55,161 nt of DNA. It comes from Thermoleophilia bacterium (lineage in GTDB: Bacteria; Actinomycetota; Thermoleophilia; Miltoncostaeales; Miltoncostaeaceae). Below the pieces are notes generated by a model, which searched no databases, was not told where the DNA came from, and saw nothing but the letters and a program-made list of their open reading frames with translations. A program made the position numbers and the translations under genes. The DNA lies in NCBI GenBank assembly GCA_009694365.1, contig SHVE01000012.1, positions 1 to 55,161 on the forward strand, read 5' to 3'. Positions 15,834 to 24,851 of this stretch are shown in pieces (position 1 is the stretch's first letter; every line of letters starts with the position of its first letter).

Positions 15834-16789
15834 TCCTCACCGTCACCCTCAACGCCGCCCTCGACCGCACCGTCAGCGTGCCCAACTTCGAGGTCGGGCG
15901 GCGTCACCGCGCCAGTGGATCGCTCGCCCTCCCGGGCGGCAAGGGTGTGAACGTGGCCCGCGCCCTCCGGAACCTCGGGCAGCCGGTCATCGCCACGGGT
16001 CTCGCGGGGGGGCGAACCGGCACCGCGATCATCGAGCGGTTGACGGGGGAGGGGATCCTCAACGACTTCGTGCGTATCGCTGGTGAGTCGCGTACCTCAA
16101 CCGCCGTCGTGGACCCCACCTCGATGCACCAGACCGAGATCAACGAGTACGGCCCGTCGGTGTCGGAGGCCGAACTCGCCCTCCTCGTTGAGAAGCTGTC
16201 GTATCTGTCACGCGGGGCCGACATCCTGGTGTTAGCCGGATCGCTGCCGCGTGACGTACCGACGGACTTCTACGGGGCCGTCGTCCGCCAACTCATGCGC
16301 CCCGATCTCCGCATCGTGGTGGACGCCGCCGGTCCCGCACTCCGTGGTGCGCTGTCGGCGGAGCCATGGCTGGCGAGTCCGAACGTGCGCGAAGCCGAGG
16401 ACGTTGCCGGCAACGAGTTTGGGGACGACGACGACGCGGCGCGGGGCGCGGAGGTGCTCTGCACCTTGGGGGCCCAGTCGGCCCTGATCCACGACGAGCG
16501 TGGCTGCGTGGCTCGTATCTCATCTGGCGAGGCCGGGCGGCGTGAGACGTTCCGTGCCCGGCTCGACGTGCGAACCAACGTGGTGAGCACCGTGGGATCG
16601 GGTGACGCGTTCCTCGCGGGGTACCTCGCGGGCACGTACTCGGGTCTGGACGTCGAGGGCGCGTTGCGGTTTGCGGTGGCGGCCGGATCCGCCAGCACGC
16701 AACTGCTCGGGGCCGGCGTCGTCGATCCCGCCGATGTCGACGCGCTCGCACGGCAGGTGACCGTGACGAGGGTCTCCGAGGGGAAGTGA
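15830..16789 (+). CDS. PfkB-family sugar kinase, probable 1-phosphofructokinase
   Basis: This 319-aa protein opens with ILTVTLNAALDRTVSV, the exact type of start seen in FruK/LacC. It has the PfkB signature 1 GGKGVNVARALRNLG and signature 2 with the catalytic Asp in GSGDAFLAGYLAG near residue 255. It would phosphorylate fructose-1-phosphate or tagatose-6-phosphate at the expense of ATP. No fructose PTS genes are adjacent, so the role may be general sugar-phosphate metabolism. ATG 15830 overlaps the dacA stop. The longer frame from 15797 would invade dacA. Confidence 0.85.
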   Translation: MILTVTLNAALDRTVSVPNFEVGRRHRASGSLALPGGKGVNVARALRNLGQPVIATGLAGGRTGTAIIERLTGEGILNDFVRIAGESRTSTAVVDPTSMHQTEINEYGPSVSEAELALLVEKLSYLSRGADILVLAGSLPRDVPTDFYGAVVRQLMRPDLRIVVDAAGPALRGALSAEPWLASPNVREAEDVAGNEFGDDDDAARGAEVLCTLGAQSALIHDERGCVARISSGEAGRRETFRARLDVRTNVVSTVGSGDAFLAGYLAGTYSGLDVEGALRFAVAAGSASTQLLGAGVVDPADVDALARQVTVTRVSEGK

Positions 16790-16985
16790 GGGCCCCCCGG
16801 GATCACGCCATCGCCCGTCGGGATATCCGGAGGGGGCTGATAGGGTGGACGTAGATTGAAGACGGCGGAGAAGACGTTCGTTGTGACAGCGCCCAGGCTC
16901 GTGACGAGCGGCCTGGGCGCCCGCGTATGCGGGGCGTCACCGGACATCGTCCCGCATCCGTGCGACTGACGAAGCGGGGGCACCG

Positions 16986-18146
16986 GTGGAGATCGAGATC
17001 GGCCGAGGGAAGCGCGGACGGAGGGCCTACGGGCTCGACGAGATAGCGATCGTCCCCAGCCGCCGCACACGCGACCCCCAAGATGTGGATCTGACCTGGC
17101 AACTCGCGTCCCACACGCTTCAGATGCCGCTCCTCGCGTCCGCCATGGACGGCGTGGTGAATCCGGCCACGGCCATCGAGATCGGTCGGCTCGGCGGGCT
17201 CGCGGTGCTCAACCTCGAGGGCATCCAGTCGCGCTACGAAGACCCGGACGCCAAGTTGCGTGAGATCGCCGCGATGCCCTCGGACAAGGCCACACGCGGC
17301 CTCCAGGACATCTACCGATCACGTGACGTCAGCGTCGACCTCATGGTGCAGCGCATCGCCGAGATCAAGGCCTCCGGAGTGCTCACCGCCGGGTCGCTCA
17401 CCCCACAGCGGGTGGAGCAGTTCATCGGCCCGGCCTTGGACGCCGGGCTCGACATCCTGGTCATCCAGGGAACGGTGGTGTCCGCGGAGCACGTCAGCTC
17501 GTTGGTGGAGCCGCTCAACCTCAAGCAGTTCATCGCCGATCTCCCGGTGCCGGTCATCGTGGGCGGCTGCGCGTCGTACTCCACGGCCCTGCACCTCATG
17601 CGCACCGGTGCGGTGGGTGTTTTGGTGGGTGTGGGTCCGGGCGCCGCGTGCACCACGCGTCAGGTCATCGGCGTGGGCGTTCCCCAGGCCACGGCCATCG
17701 CCGACGCGGCGGGTGCGCGTATGCAGCACCTGCTCGAGACGGGTAAGTACGTCAACGTCATCGCCGACGGCGGCATGGCCTACGGCGGCGATCTGGCCAA
17801 AGCCATCGCATGTGGCGCCGACGCCTGCATGGTGGGCTCCCCGTTGGCCAAGGCGTCCGAGGCCCCCGGCCACGGCAGCCACTGGGGGATGGCCACGTTC
17901 CACCCCGAGTTGCCGCGCGGCACTCGCGTCCGTACGGACACCATCGGCACTCTGAAGGAAATCCTCCTCGGACCGGCGCACGAGAACGACGGGTCACTCA
18001 ACCTCATCGGCGGCTTGCGCAACGCGCTCGCCACCTGTGGGTACGAGACGATCCAAAGCTTCCAGAAGTGCGAGGTCATGGTGGCACCGGCGCTCAAGAC
18101 CGAGGGGAAGAAACTGCAGCACGCGCAATCGGTCGGCATGGGCTGA
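16986..18146 (+). CDS. guaB3: GuaB3-type IMP dehydrogenase-related protein
   Basis: This 386-aa TIM-barrel protein belongs to the IMPDH/GMPR family. The active-site Cys is C222 in [15 protein letters not shown], and the phosphate-binding glycine stretch is [23 protein letters not shown]. It lacks the CBS domain pair inserted in classical GuaB (about 490 aa), so it is the short GuaB3 form found in Actinomycetota and cyanobacteria. The reaction is probably IMP to XMP with NAD. guaA lies 2 bp downstream, so both steps of GMP synthesis sit in one operon. GTG start at 16986. The 196 bp upstream contain a TAGGGT (16841) that may be a -10 box with a leader of about 135 nt. Confidence 0.9.
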   Translation: MEIEIGRGKRGRRAYGLDEIAIVPSRRTRDPQDVDLTWQLASHTLQMPLLASAMDGVVNPATAIEIGRLGGLAVLNLEGIQSRYEDPDAKLREIAAMPSDKATRGLQDIYRSRDVSVDLMVQRIAEIKASGVLTAGSLTPQRVEQFIGPALDAGLDILVIQGTVVSAEHVSSLVEPLNLKQFIADLPVPVIVGGCASYSTALHLMRTGAVGVLVGVGPGAACTTRQVIGVGVPQATAIADAAGARMQHLLETGKYVNVIADGGMAYGGDLAKAIACGADACMVGSPLAKASEAPGHGSHWGMATFHPELPRGTRVRTDTIGTLKEILLGPAHENDGSLNLIGGLRNALATCGYETIQSFQKCEVMVAPALKTEGKKLQHAQSVGMG

Positions 18147-18148
18147 CG

Positions 18149-19714
18149 GTGGCCTCCCGTCTCGCCCCCGAGATCGAGGCGCAGGTTGCGGGAGGCGTCT
18201 TGGTCGTCGACTTCGGCGCCCAGTACAGCCAACTCATCGCACGGCGCGTGCGTGAGTGCCGGGTGTTCTCCGCGATCGTCCCCCACGACATCGACCCCGC
18301 GGAGATCGTTCGGATCGCACCCGGCGGACTCATCCTCTCGGGCGGGCCGGCCTCGGTGTACGACGATGGCGCTCCGGATCTCGACCGTCGCCTTCTCGAC
18401 CTCGGAATCCCCGTACTCGGGATCTGTTACGGCATGCAGGCGATGGCACGGGCACTGGGCGGGGTGGTCACCAACAGCGGAACCGGCGAGTTCGGCCGTA
18501 CCGACATCCGCGTGCACTCACGCGACGGGCTGTTCCGGAACCTCTCCGCCGACACGTGCTGGATGAGCCACCGCGACGCGGTCACCACGGCCCCCGACGG
18601 ATTCGAGGTCACGGCCGAGACTCCCGGGGCGGCCATCGCCGCCATGGAGGACCGCGGGAACCGGCGCTTCGGCGTGCAGTTCCACCCCGAGGTAGTGCAC
18701 ACACCCTTCGGAACCGACCTTCTGAAGGCGTTCCTCTTCGACGCGTGTGATCTCGCGCCCACGTGGACGCCAGCCAACGTCATTGACGACCAGGTCGCGC
18801 GCATCCGCGAGCAGGTGGGCGACGCCCACGCCATCTGCGGGCTCTCCGGTGGGGTGGACAGCGCGGTGGCCGCTCTGCTCGTGCACCGCGCCATCGGTGA
18901 CCGCCTCACCTGCGTGTTCGTCGACCACGGGATGCTGCGTACCAACGAGGGCGAACAGGTGGTGGAGGCGTTCGGCACGTACTTCCAGGTGCCGCTCATC
19001 CACGTGCGGGCGGAGGACGCCTTCATCTCCGGGCTCGCGGGGATCACCGACCCCGAGGCGAAGCGCAAGTTCATCGGCGGCGAGTTCATCCGTACGTTCG
19101 ATCGCGAGGCGGCCAAGTTGGGGAACGCGACGTTCCTCGTGCAGGGCACCCTCTACAGCGACGTCATCGAATCCGGTGGAGGGGCCAACGCCGCCACCAT
19201 CAAAAGCCACCACAACGTCGGCGGCCTGCCCGACGACATGGCGATGTCGCTCGTCGAGCCGCTCCGGCAGATGTTCAAGGACGAAGTACGCCTCGTCGGC
19301 GAGGAGCTCGGGCTCCCGGAGCGGATGGTGCGGCGCCAGCCGTTCCCGGGTCCGGGCCTCGCCATTCGTATCATCGGCGAGGTCACGGCCGAGCGCCTCG
19401 AGATCCTCCGGAGGGCGGACTCCGTGCTGCAGGAGGAGATCCGCCTCGCCGGGCTCTACCGCGACCTCTGGCAGTCGTTCGCGGTGCTACCCGCGGTGCG
19501 ATCGGTGGGGGTGCAGGGCGACAGCCGAACGTACGCGTACCCCATCGTCATCCGCGCGGTCACCTCCGAGGACGCCATGACCGCGGACTGGGCCCGTCTG
19601 CCCTACGACCTGCTCGAACGCATCTCGAGTCGGATCATCAACGAGGTCCAGGGCGTCAATCGCGTGGTGCTCGACATTACGAGCAAGCCCCCCGGCACCA
19701 TCGAGTGGGAGTAG
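18149..19714 (+). CDS. guaA: GMP synthase (glutamine-hydrolysing)
   Basis: This 521-aa enzyme converts XMP to GMP with glutamine and ATP. The N-terminal class I amidotransferase domain has the nucleophile C93 in GICYGMQ and the His-Glu pair in VQFHPEV. The ATP pyrophosphatase domain begins with the PP-loop [14 protein letters not shown], and the C-terminal dimerisation domain ends with the family-typical PPGTIEWE. Length is normal. GTG 18149 is 2 bp after the guaB3 stop. The long upstream open frame inside guaB3 is a shadow. Confidence 0.96.
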   Translation: MASRLAPEIEAQVAGGVLVVDFGAQYSQLIARRVRECRVFSAIVPHDIDPAEIVRIAPGGLILSGGPASVYDDGAPDLDRRLLDLGIPVLGICYGMQAMARALGGVVTNSGTGEFGRTDIRVHSRDGLFRNLSADTCWMSHRDAVTTAPDGFEVTAETPGAAIAAMEDRGNRRFGVQFHPEVVHTPFGTDLLKAFLFDACDLAPTWTPANVIDDQVARIREQVGDAHAICGLSGGVDSAVAALLVHRAIGDRLTCVFVDHGMLRTNEGEQVVEAFGTYFQVPLIHVRAEDAFISGLAGITDPEAKRKFIGGEFIRTFDREAAKLGNATFLVQGTLYSDVIESGGGANAATIKSHHNVGGLPDDMAMSLVEPLRQMFKDEVRLVGEELGLPERMVRRQPFPGPGLAIRIIGEVTAERLEILRRADSVLQEEIRLAGLYRDLWQSFAVLPAVRSVGVQGDSRTYAYPIVIRAVTSEDAMTADWARLPYDLLERISSRIINEVQGVNRVVLDITSKPPGTIEWE

Positions 19715-19772
19715 CCCGTGCGCGAGGTGCGTGGGTGGCGGGTCATCGGTCCCCGGACGGGTTCCGCCTACC

Positions 19773-19880
19773 CGTCGGTGCCAGTTTCCGCGTCTAGCTG
19801 TTGTGCCGAGATCGCGGCGTGCCGAGGTCGCTCGCTCACGAGCACCGTCGGTGACAGTTCCCGCGTCTAGCTGTTGTGCC
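19773..19880. repeat. pair of 35-bp direct repeats
   Basis: The segments 19773-19807 and 19846-19880 are identical at 33 of 35 positions (shared core CGCGTCTAGCTGTTGTGCC), with start-to-start distance 73 bp. The second copy ends exactly at the stop codon of the minus-strand Cys/His gene. The repeats sit between guaA and that gene on convergent strands. Confidence 0.8.
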
Positions 19881-20155
19881 TACAGAGGTTCGATGTGAAT
19901 GGCGAGGTCGCGACCGGCGTCGAGGGACTCCGCGATCTGTGTCATCTGCTCGTCGGTCAGGAGACGGACGATGCGCTCGGCAGTCACCTTCGACCGTTCA
20001 TCGCCACGCAGGGAGTCCCGCCGCAGCTCGTCGCGGCTCGCTCGGGCCGTGTGGTGCCAGCAGAAGGGGCTGGTGATGTAGGGCGTCTGCATGCACCGCC
20101 GGCCATGGGCCGCGACGGCCTTGCAGCGTGTGATGGTGGGGTGTCCCGCGCGCAT
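19880..20155 (-). CDS. small Cys/His protein, DUF5763-like zinc-binding motif
   Basis: This 91-aa protein has an N-terminal motif RCKAVAAHGRRCMQTPYITS followed by FCWHH. Cysteines 11, 21 and 32 with His 34 and 35 are spaced like the small DUF5763-type zinc modules (CxA...G..C......CWxH). The rest is a charged helical tail (ERIVRLLTDEQMTQIAESLD). Function unknown; DNA or protein binding is possible. It is isolated between guaA and the rplM promoter. The ATG start has no clear ribosome site. The local 35-bp repeats at its 3' end suggest that this small region may be an insertion relative to neighbours. Confidence 0.65.
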   Translation of the reverse strand: MRAGHPTITRCKAVAAHGRRCMQTPYITSPFCWHHTARASRDELRRDSLRGDERSKVTAERIVRLLTDEQMTQIAESLDAGRDLAIHIEPL

Positions 20156-20314
20156 TTCGTCCTTGCCGTGCGGTTCCGTCGAACGCGCACTCGGTTGTCA
20201 CGTGCCCACCATCGCACATCCCTCGCGCGCGCGACACCCAATCGGCGCGCAGGGGTCGGATCGGCCCCGGAATGGTGTCGTTCGTCCCGATGACGCGTTG
20301 TCGTCCGACGTCGG

Positions 20315-20343
20315 TTGCGGGTTGGCCGAGCCTTCCCTAGCAT
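20315..20343 (+). promoter_or_regulatory. promoter of the rplM-rpsI-glmM-glmS cluster
   Basis: -35 TTGCGG (20315-20320), a 17-bp spacer and -10 TAGCAT (20338-20343). The start site would fall near 20350, giving a leader of about 45 nt before GTG 20396. The same -10 hexamer and spacing occur at korA. Confidence 0.7.
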
Positions 20344-20357
20344 CCCCCGTCGTTCCC

Positions 20358-20375
20358 GGCGGCCTCGCTGCCGCC
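20358..20375 (+). promoter_or_regulatory. hairpin in the rplM leader
   Basis: GGCGGC-CTCGCT-GCCGCC is a perfect 6-bp stem 20 nt before the rplM start. Ribosomal protein L13 is known to autoregulate its mRNA in other bacteria, so this may be a leader element. That role is inferred. Confidence 0.4.
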
Positions 20376-20395
20376 TGCTCATGCATCGGAGAACC

Positions 20396-20863
20396 GTGCC
20401 AACCGCTCACCTCACCCATTCGACGAAGAGTGCCAAGACCGGCGATGTCGATCGTCGCTGGTACATCGTCGATGCCGAGGGCAAGAACCTCGGTCGTCTC
20501 GCGGCCACCATCGCTGAGACGCTCCGCGGTAAGCGGTCGCCGTTCTACACGCCGCACGCCGACTGCGGCGACTTCGTCGTGGTCATCAACGCCGAGAAGA
20601 TTGCTGTGACGGGAACCAAGATGGACACCAAGCTCTACTGGCGTCACTCTGGCTACCCGGGCGGAATCCGCAAGCGCACGCTTGCGGAGCAGTTGGCCCG
20701 TCGCCCCGAGGAGGTCATCCGCATGGCCGTTCGCGGAATGCTCCCCAAGAACTCGCTCGGTCGTAAGCAGTTGCTCAAGATGAAGGTTCACGCCGGCCCC
20801 AATCACCCCCACGAGGCGCAGTCACCCGAGCCGCTCCGGCTCGAGAGGAAAGTCACCGTATGA
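20396..20863 (+). CDS. rplM: 50S ribosomal protein L13
   Basis: This 155-aa protein matches L13 along its length: DRRWYIVDAEGKNLGRLA near the N-terminus, the central GDFVVVINAEKIAVTG, and the C-terminal RMAVRGMLPKNSLGRKQ. The N-terminal extension of about 10 residues is normal for Actinomycetota. GTG 20396 is chosen because CGGAG lies 5-8 nt upstream. ATG 20381 would overlap that ribosome site. The stop overlaps rpsI (ATGA). Confidence 0.97.
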   Translation: MPTAHLTHSTKSAKTGDVDRRWYIVDAEGKNLGRLAATIAETLRGKRSPFYTPHADCGDFVVVINAEKIAVTGTKMDTKLYWRHSGYPGGIRKRTLAEQLARRPEEVIRMAVRGMLPKNSLGRKQLLKMKVHAGPNHPHEAQSPEPLRLERKVTV

Positions 20864-21258
20864 GCACCGCCCCGATTCGCATCCAGGCCACCGGCAAGCG
20901 CAAGACCTCGGTCGCCCGCATCATCCTTGTGCCCGGTGACGGCACCATTACGTGCAACGGTCGCCCCATCGACGACTTCTTCGGTCGCAAGGTCCTCGTG
21001 ACCGCCGCCAAGTCGCCGCTCGTTTCCGTCGGCGTCGCCGGCCAGTTCTCCATCACCGCCCGTCTCGACGGTGGTGGCATCTCCGGTCAGGCCGGTGCCC
21101 TGCGCCACGCCGTCGCCCGCGCCTTGGTGGCGATGGATGAGAACCTCCGTCCGGAGCTCAAGCGCGAAGGCTTCCTCACGCGTGACGCTCGCGAGAAGGA
21201 GCGCAAGAAGGCGGGCCTCAAGGGCGCCCGTAAGCGCCCACAGTTCTCGAAGCGCTGA
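20860..21258 (+). CDS. rpsI: 30S ribosomal protein S9
   Basis: This 132-aa protein shows S9 signatures: the N-terminal ATGKRKTSVARIIL stretch, GGGISGQAGALRHAVARAL in the middle, and the basic tail GLKGARKRPQFSKR whose last residues reach the P-site tRNA. It is translationally coupled to rplM by a 4-bp overlap. Its TGA overlaps the probable CTG start of glmM. Confidence 0.98.
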   Translation: MSTAPIRIQATGKRKTSVARIILVPGDGTITCNGRPIDDFFGRKVLVTAAKSPLVSVGVAGQFSITARLDGGGISGQAGALRHAVARALVAMDENLRPELKREGFLTRDAREKERKKAGLKGARKRPQFSKR

Positions 21259-22622
21259 GCGGGACGACGCCCCCGTCCCGAAGCCTCTTCGGGACGGACG
21301 GCGTACGCGGGGTCGCGAACGCCGACCTCACGCCGGAAGTTGCGATGTCGGTCGGGGCGGCACTCGGCCGGTTCATCGGCGACGCGGGTGCGGTGCTGGT
21401 GGGCCGCGACACTCGCCGCAGCAGTTCCATGCTCGAGGCCGCGCTCGCGGCGGGGATCGCGTCGGCCGGCGTCAACGTGCTGCTGGGCGGGGTGCTTCCC
21501 ACGCCGGCGGTGTCCGACATCGTGGCGGGAGACGACGCGTTCGGGGCCGGTGTGGTCATCAGCGCGTCGCACAACCCGTTTCCGGACAACGGAATCAAGG
21601 TGTTCGGTGCCGACGGCTTCAAGCTCTCCGATAACGACGAGGCCGCGCTCGAATCGTTGATCCACACGTCGATTGGTTCCCGGCCCACGGCCGGTGACGT
21701 GGGGGAGATCCTGCGGCTCGACGATGCGGTCGTGCGCTACCGGGACGCACTGATCGCTCGCACGCCGGTGCGCCTCGACGGGCTCCGCATCGTTGTCGAT
21801 TGCGCCCATGGGGCCACTGCGGTCACCGCCCCGGCCGTGCTTGCGGCGTTGGGTGCCGACGTCATCGCCATCGGGGTGGATCCCGACGGGATCAACATCA
21901 ACGACGGCTGCGGGTCCACCGCGATGGGTGCACTGCAGGCAGCGGTCGTCGCGAGCGGGGCATTCCTCGGTCTGGCGTTCGACGGCGACGGCGATCGCGC
22001 ACTCGCCGTGGACGGCGCGGGGACGGTGGTGGACGGCGACCAGATCTTGGCCGCGTTGGCCATCTGGATGAAGGAGCGCGGCGAGTTGCGGGGTTCCGCC
22101 GTGGTGACCACGAGCATGACGAACCCGGGGTTCCGTCTCGCCATGGCCGAGCACGGCATCGACGTGCGTCTCACCGATGTGGGCGACCGGTACGTCGTGG
22201 CCGAGATGCGTGAGCACGGGTTGGTGCTGGGCGGCGAACCGAGCGGTCACCTCATTCATCTGGGGAGCGGTCCCACCGGCGACGGCCTAGGTGGCGCCCT
22301 CCTCTTGCTGGCCGCGCTCATCGAGCGCGGTACCACCCTCACGGAGGCGGCTGCGGTGATGACGCACATGCCGCAGCGCCTTCTGAGCATCCGCGTGGAG
22401 CGCCCTGATGCCCTCGGCGGTGCCACCGATCTCTGGGCCATGGTGCGGGCCGAGTCGGCGGCGCTCGGCGCCAACGGGCGCATCGTCCTGCGGGCATCGG
22501 GCACCGAGCCCCTGATACGTGTGCTGGTTGAGGCCCCGACGTCCGAGGAGTGCGAGAGGATCGCCAACCAGATTGCGGATGCCGCCGGGCGTGCGCTCGG
22601 GTTCGTCGAGGGAGGCCACTGA
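21255..22622 (+). CDS. glmM: phosphoglucosamine mutase, probable CTG start
   Basis: This enzyme converts glucosamine-6-phosphate to glucosamine-1-phosphate for peptidoglycan synthesis. The conserved N-terminus SLFGTDGVRGVANADLTPE is encoded upstream of the first ATG (21345), so that ATG cannot be the start. Between the in-frame TAA at 21231 and this motif there is no ATG, GTG or TTG. The only usable codon is CTG 21255, which overlaps the rpsI stop as CTGA, just like the ATGA/GTGA junctions around it. From CTG the protein is 455 aa, normal for GlmM. The phosphoserine is S105 in SASHNP, and the metal loop is FDGDGDRAL. The C-terminal phosphate-binding RASGTEPLIRVLVEA is intact. Confidence 0.93.
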   Translation: MSGTTPPSRSLFGTDGVRGVANADLTPEVAMSVGAALGRFIGDAGAVLVGRDTRRSSSMLEAALAAGIASAGVNVLLGGVLPTPAVSDIVAGDDAFGAGVVISASHNPFPDNGIKVFGADGFKLSDNDEAALESLIHTSIGSRPTAGDVGEILRLDDAVVRYRDALIARTPVRLDGLRIVVDCAHGATAVTAPAVLAALGADVIAIGVDPDGININDGCGSTAMGALQAAVVASGAFLGLAFDGDGDRALAVDGAGTVVDGDQILAALAIWMKERGELRGSAVVTTSMTNPGFRLAMAEHGIDVRLTDVGDRYVVAEMREHGLVLGGEPSGHLIHLGSGPTGDGLGGALLLLAALIERGTTLTEAAAVMTHMPQRLLSIRVERPDALGGATDLWAMVRAESAALGANGRIVLRASGTEPLIRVLVEAPTSEECERIANQIADAAGRALGFVEGGH

Positions 22623-22623
22623 C

Positions 22624-24453
22624 ATGTGCGGGATCATCGGGTACGTGGGAGGGCGCCCCTGCGAGGAGTTGATCCTCGCGGGTCTGGAGCGTTTGGAATA
22701 CCGCGGCTACGACTCCGCCGGCATCGTGGTACTCGAGGACGGCGGGTTCCGCACGGTCCGTGCGGTGGGCAATCTGGCGGAGCTCCGCAACGCGGCGGGC
22801 GACATCACCTCCCGCGCCACCTTGGGGATGGGACACACCCGTTGGGCCACCCACGGGCGGGTGACGATCGACAACGCCCACCCGCATGCCGACGCCACGG
22901 GCCGTATCACGGTGGTGATGAACGGCATCGTCGAAAACTACGTACGCCTGCGCGGGGTACTGCAGGACGAGGGCGTCGTCTTCACGAGCGATACCGATGC
23001 GGAGGTCATCCCGCACCTCATCGGCCGCGCCTACGACGGGGACCTCGTGGCGGCGGTGCGTGAGGTCGTTGGCATGCTCGACGGGCACTTCGCCTTCGTC
23101 GCTGCCTGTGCCGACGAGCCCGACCGGTTGGTGGCGGCGCGGCGGGAGTGTCCGATGGTGGTCGGCGTGGGTCCTGGCGAGCGGTTCATCGCGTCGGCCA
23201 TTCCGGCCTTTCTTCACGAAACCCGCGACACGCTTCTCATTGAGTCGGGCGAGATCGTGGTGGTGGAAGCCGACGCCGTCACGATTTATGACGGCGATCA
23301 CGTGGTCACCCGCGACGTCACCCGCGTGGACTGGGACGACGACGCCGCCGAGAAGGGTGGCTACGACACCTTTATGCTCAAGGAGATCCACGAGCAGCCG
23401 GGCGCGTTGCACGACACCATCGGAGATCGCCTGCTGCCGGGAGGGGGAGTCAACCTGCCCGGGCTCGGTATGGACGACACCGAACTCGCACGCGTGGAGC
23501 GCGTGCACATCGTGGCCTGCGGAACCTCGTACCACGCGGGGCTCGTGGGGCGGTACCTCATCGAGGACTGGGCACGGATCCCCGTGCACGTGGAGGTTGC
23601 CAGCGAGTACCGGTACCGCACGTGCCTCGCCGGACCCGGCGACCTCGTGGTGGGAGTCACCCAGAGCGGGGAGACTGCCGACACCCTCGCGGCCATGCGC
23701 GTGGCCCGGGAGCGTGGCGCCCACGTGGTGGCCCTCACAAACGTGATGGGATCCCAGGCGGTGCGCGATTCGGACGGCGTTCTCTACACACGCGCCGGCC
23801 TCGAGATCGGCGTGGCCGCCACCAAAACCCACACGGCCCAGATCATGGCCCTCTCGCTGCTGGCCCTCAAACTCGGGGGGCTCCGCCACACCATTAGCGG
23901 TGCCGGGGCCGCCGACCTCGGGGACGACCTGCGCCGTGTTCCCGACCTCATCGCGGCGTACCTCGACTCCCCGGCCGCCGAGCACGCCCTCGAGGTGGGT
24001 CGCAAGTATGCCGACCGTTCGTTCTTCCTCTATCTGGGTCGGCACGTGGGCATGCCCGTGGCCTTCGAGGGCGCACTGAAGCTCAAGGAGATCTCGTACG
24101 TCCCCACCGAGGCCTACGCCGCCGGTGAGATGAAGCACGGGCCCATCGCATTGCTCGACGACGGATTACCGGTGGTGGTCGTGGCCACCGACGGTCACGT
24201 GTTCGACAAGGTCGTGTCGAACATCCAGGAGGTACGCGCCCGCGGCGCACTGGTCATCGCCGTCGCAACCGAGGGCAACGAGGAGATCGCCCAGCACGCC
24301 GATGAGGTGCTGTACGTGCCGCGTACTCCGCCGCTACTCTCCTCCATCCCGGCCGTTATTCCGCTCCAACTGTTCTCCTATGCGGTCGCCCAGGCCCGTG
24401 GGCTCAATGTTGACCAGCCGCGCAACCTGGCCAAGACCGTCACGGTCGAGTAG
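22624..24453 (+). CDS. glmS: glutamine-fructose-6-phosphate aminotransferase (isomerising)
   Basis: This 609-aa enzyme makes glucosamine-6-phosphate from fructose-6-phosphate and glutamine. ATG 22624 is fixed because the next residue is the N-terminal nucleophile Cys2 (MCGIIGYVGGRP). The class II glutaminase domain spans about residues 2-230. Two SIS sugar-isomerase domains follow (ACGTSYHAGLVGRY and the SGETADTLAAMR loop; then the second from about 450). The C-terminus LARGLNVDQPRNLAKTVTVE type is exact. It starts 1 bp after glmM. No glmS ribozyme is present or expected, because the gene lies inside an operon. Confidence 0.97.
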   Translation: MCGIIGYVGGRPCEELILAGLERLEYRGYDSAGIVVLEDGGFRTVRAVGNLAELRNAAGDITSRATLGMGHTRWATHGRVTIDNAHPHADATGRITVVMNGIVENYVRLRGVLQDEGVVFTSDTDAEVIPHLIGRAYDGDLVAAVREVVGMLDGHFAFVAACADEPDRLVAARRECPMVVGVGPGERFIASAIPAFLHETRDTLLIESGEIVVVEADAVTIYDGDHVVTRDVTRVDWDDDAAEKGGYDTFMLKEIHEQPGALHDTIGDRLLPGGGVNLPGLGMDDTELARVERVHIVACGTSYHAGLVGRYLIEDWARIPVHVEVASEYRYRTCLAGPGDLVVGVTQSGETADTLAAMRVARERGAHVVALTNVMGSQAVRDSDGVLYTRAGLEIGVAATKTHTAQIMALSLLALKLGGLRHTISGAGAADLGDDLRRVPDLIAAYLDSPAAEHALEVGRKYADRSFFLYLGRHVGMPVAFEGALKLKEISYVPTEAYAAGEMKHGPIALLDDGLPVVVVATDGHVFDKVVSNIQEVRARGALVIAVATEGNEEIAQHADEVLYVPRTPPLLSSIPAVIPLQLFSYAVAQARGLNVDQPRNLAKTVTVE

Positions 24454-24457
24454 CGGG

Positions 24458-24829
24458 ATGTCTGAGGTCCTCGGGATTGGCATCGATCTGATCGAGATCG
24501 ATCGCGTCGAGGCCGCGCTGGCGCGTCACCCGAGGTTCGCATCACGGTGCTTTACGCCCGCCGAACGGGTGTACTGCGAGTCGTGCCGGTACCCGCCCCA
24601 GCATTTCGCGGCGCGGTTCGCGGCGAAGGAGGCGGTGGGCAAGGCGTTGGGAATCGGAATGACCCGCTGGCACGAGGTCGAGGTGGCGCGCGAGCGTGGT
24701 GCACCCACGGCGATCCTCGCCGGGCGGTGCCGCGCACGCGCCGATGAGATGGGCGTGGTGGAGGTGCTCGTGTCGCTCACTCACTCGCGCGGTATGGCCG
24801 CGGCCGTAGCGATCTTGCAGGGGCGGTAG
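24458..24829 (+). CDS. acpS: holo-[acyl-carrier-protein] synthase
   Basis: This 123-aa protein transfers 4'-phosphopantetheine from CoA to acyl carrier protein. Mg-binding D10 (GIGIDLIEIDRV) and E58 (FAAKEAVGKALG) are present in the normal spacing, and VSLTHSRGMAAAVAIL forms the typical last strand. Length matches AcpS-type trimeric enzymes. The ATG is 4 bp after glmS and preceded by a weak GCGGG. It is part of the actinobacterial glmS-acpS-nnr-alr order. Confidence 0.94.
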   Translation: MSEVLGIGIDLIEIDRVEAALARHPRFASRCFTPAERVYCESCRYPPQHFAARFAAKEAVGKALGIGMTRWHEVEVARERGAPTAILAGRCRARADEMGVVEVLVSLTHSRGMAAAVAILQGR

Positions 24830-24839
24830 GCCGCGTCAT

Positions 24840-24845
24840 TAGGAT
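24840..24845 (+). promoter_or_regulatory. -10 box for leaderless nnr
   Basis: TAGGAT ends 6 nt before GTG 24852. A TTGCAG at 24815 is a possible -35 but at a long 19-bp spacing. Confidence 0.4.
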
Positions 24846-24851
24846 GTAGGG

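Noticed and set aside
21345-21347. ATG 21345 as the glmM start
   Set aside because: It would remove the conserved FGTDGVRG motif that is encoded in frame just upstream.
22339-24138. 599-aa open frame on the minus strand
   Set aside because: It lies antisense to glmM and glmS, which are unmistakable. Composition is typical of high-GC shadow frames.
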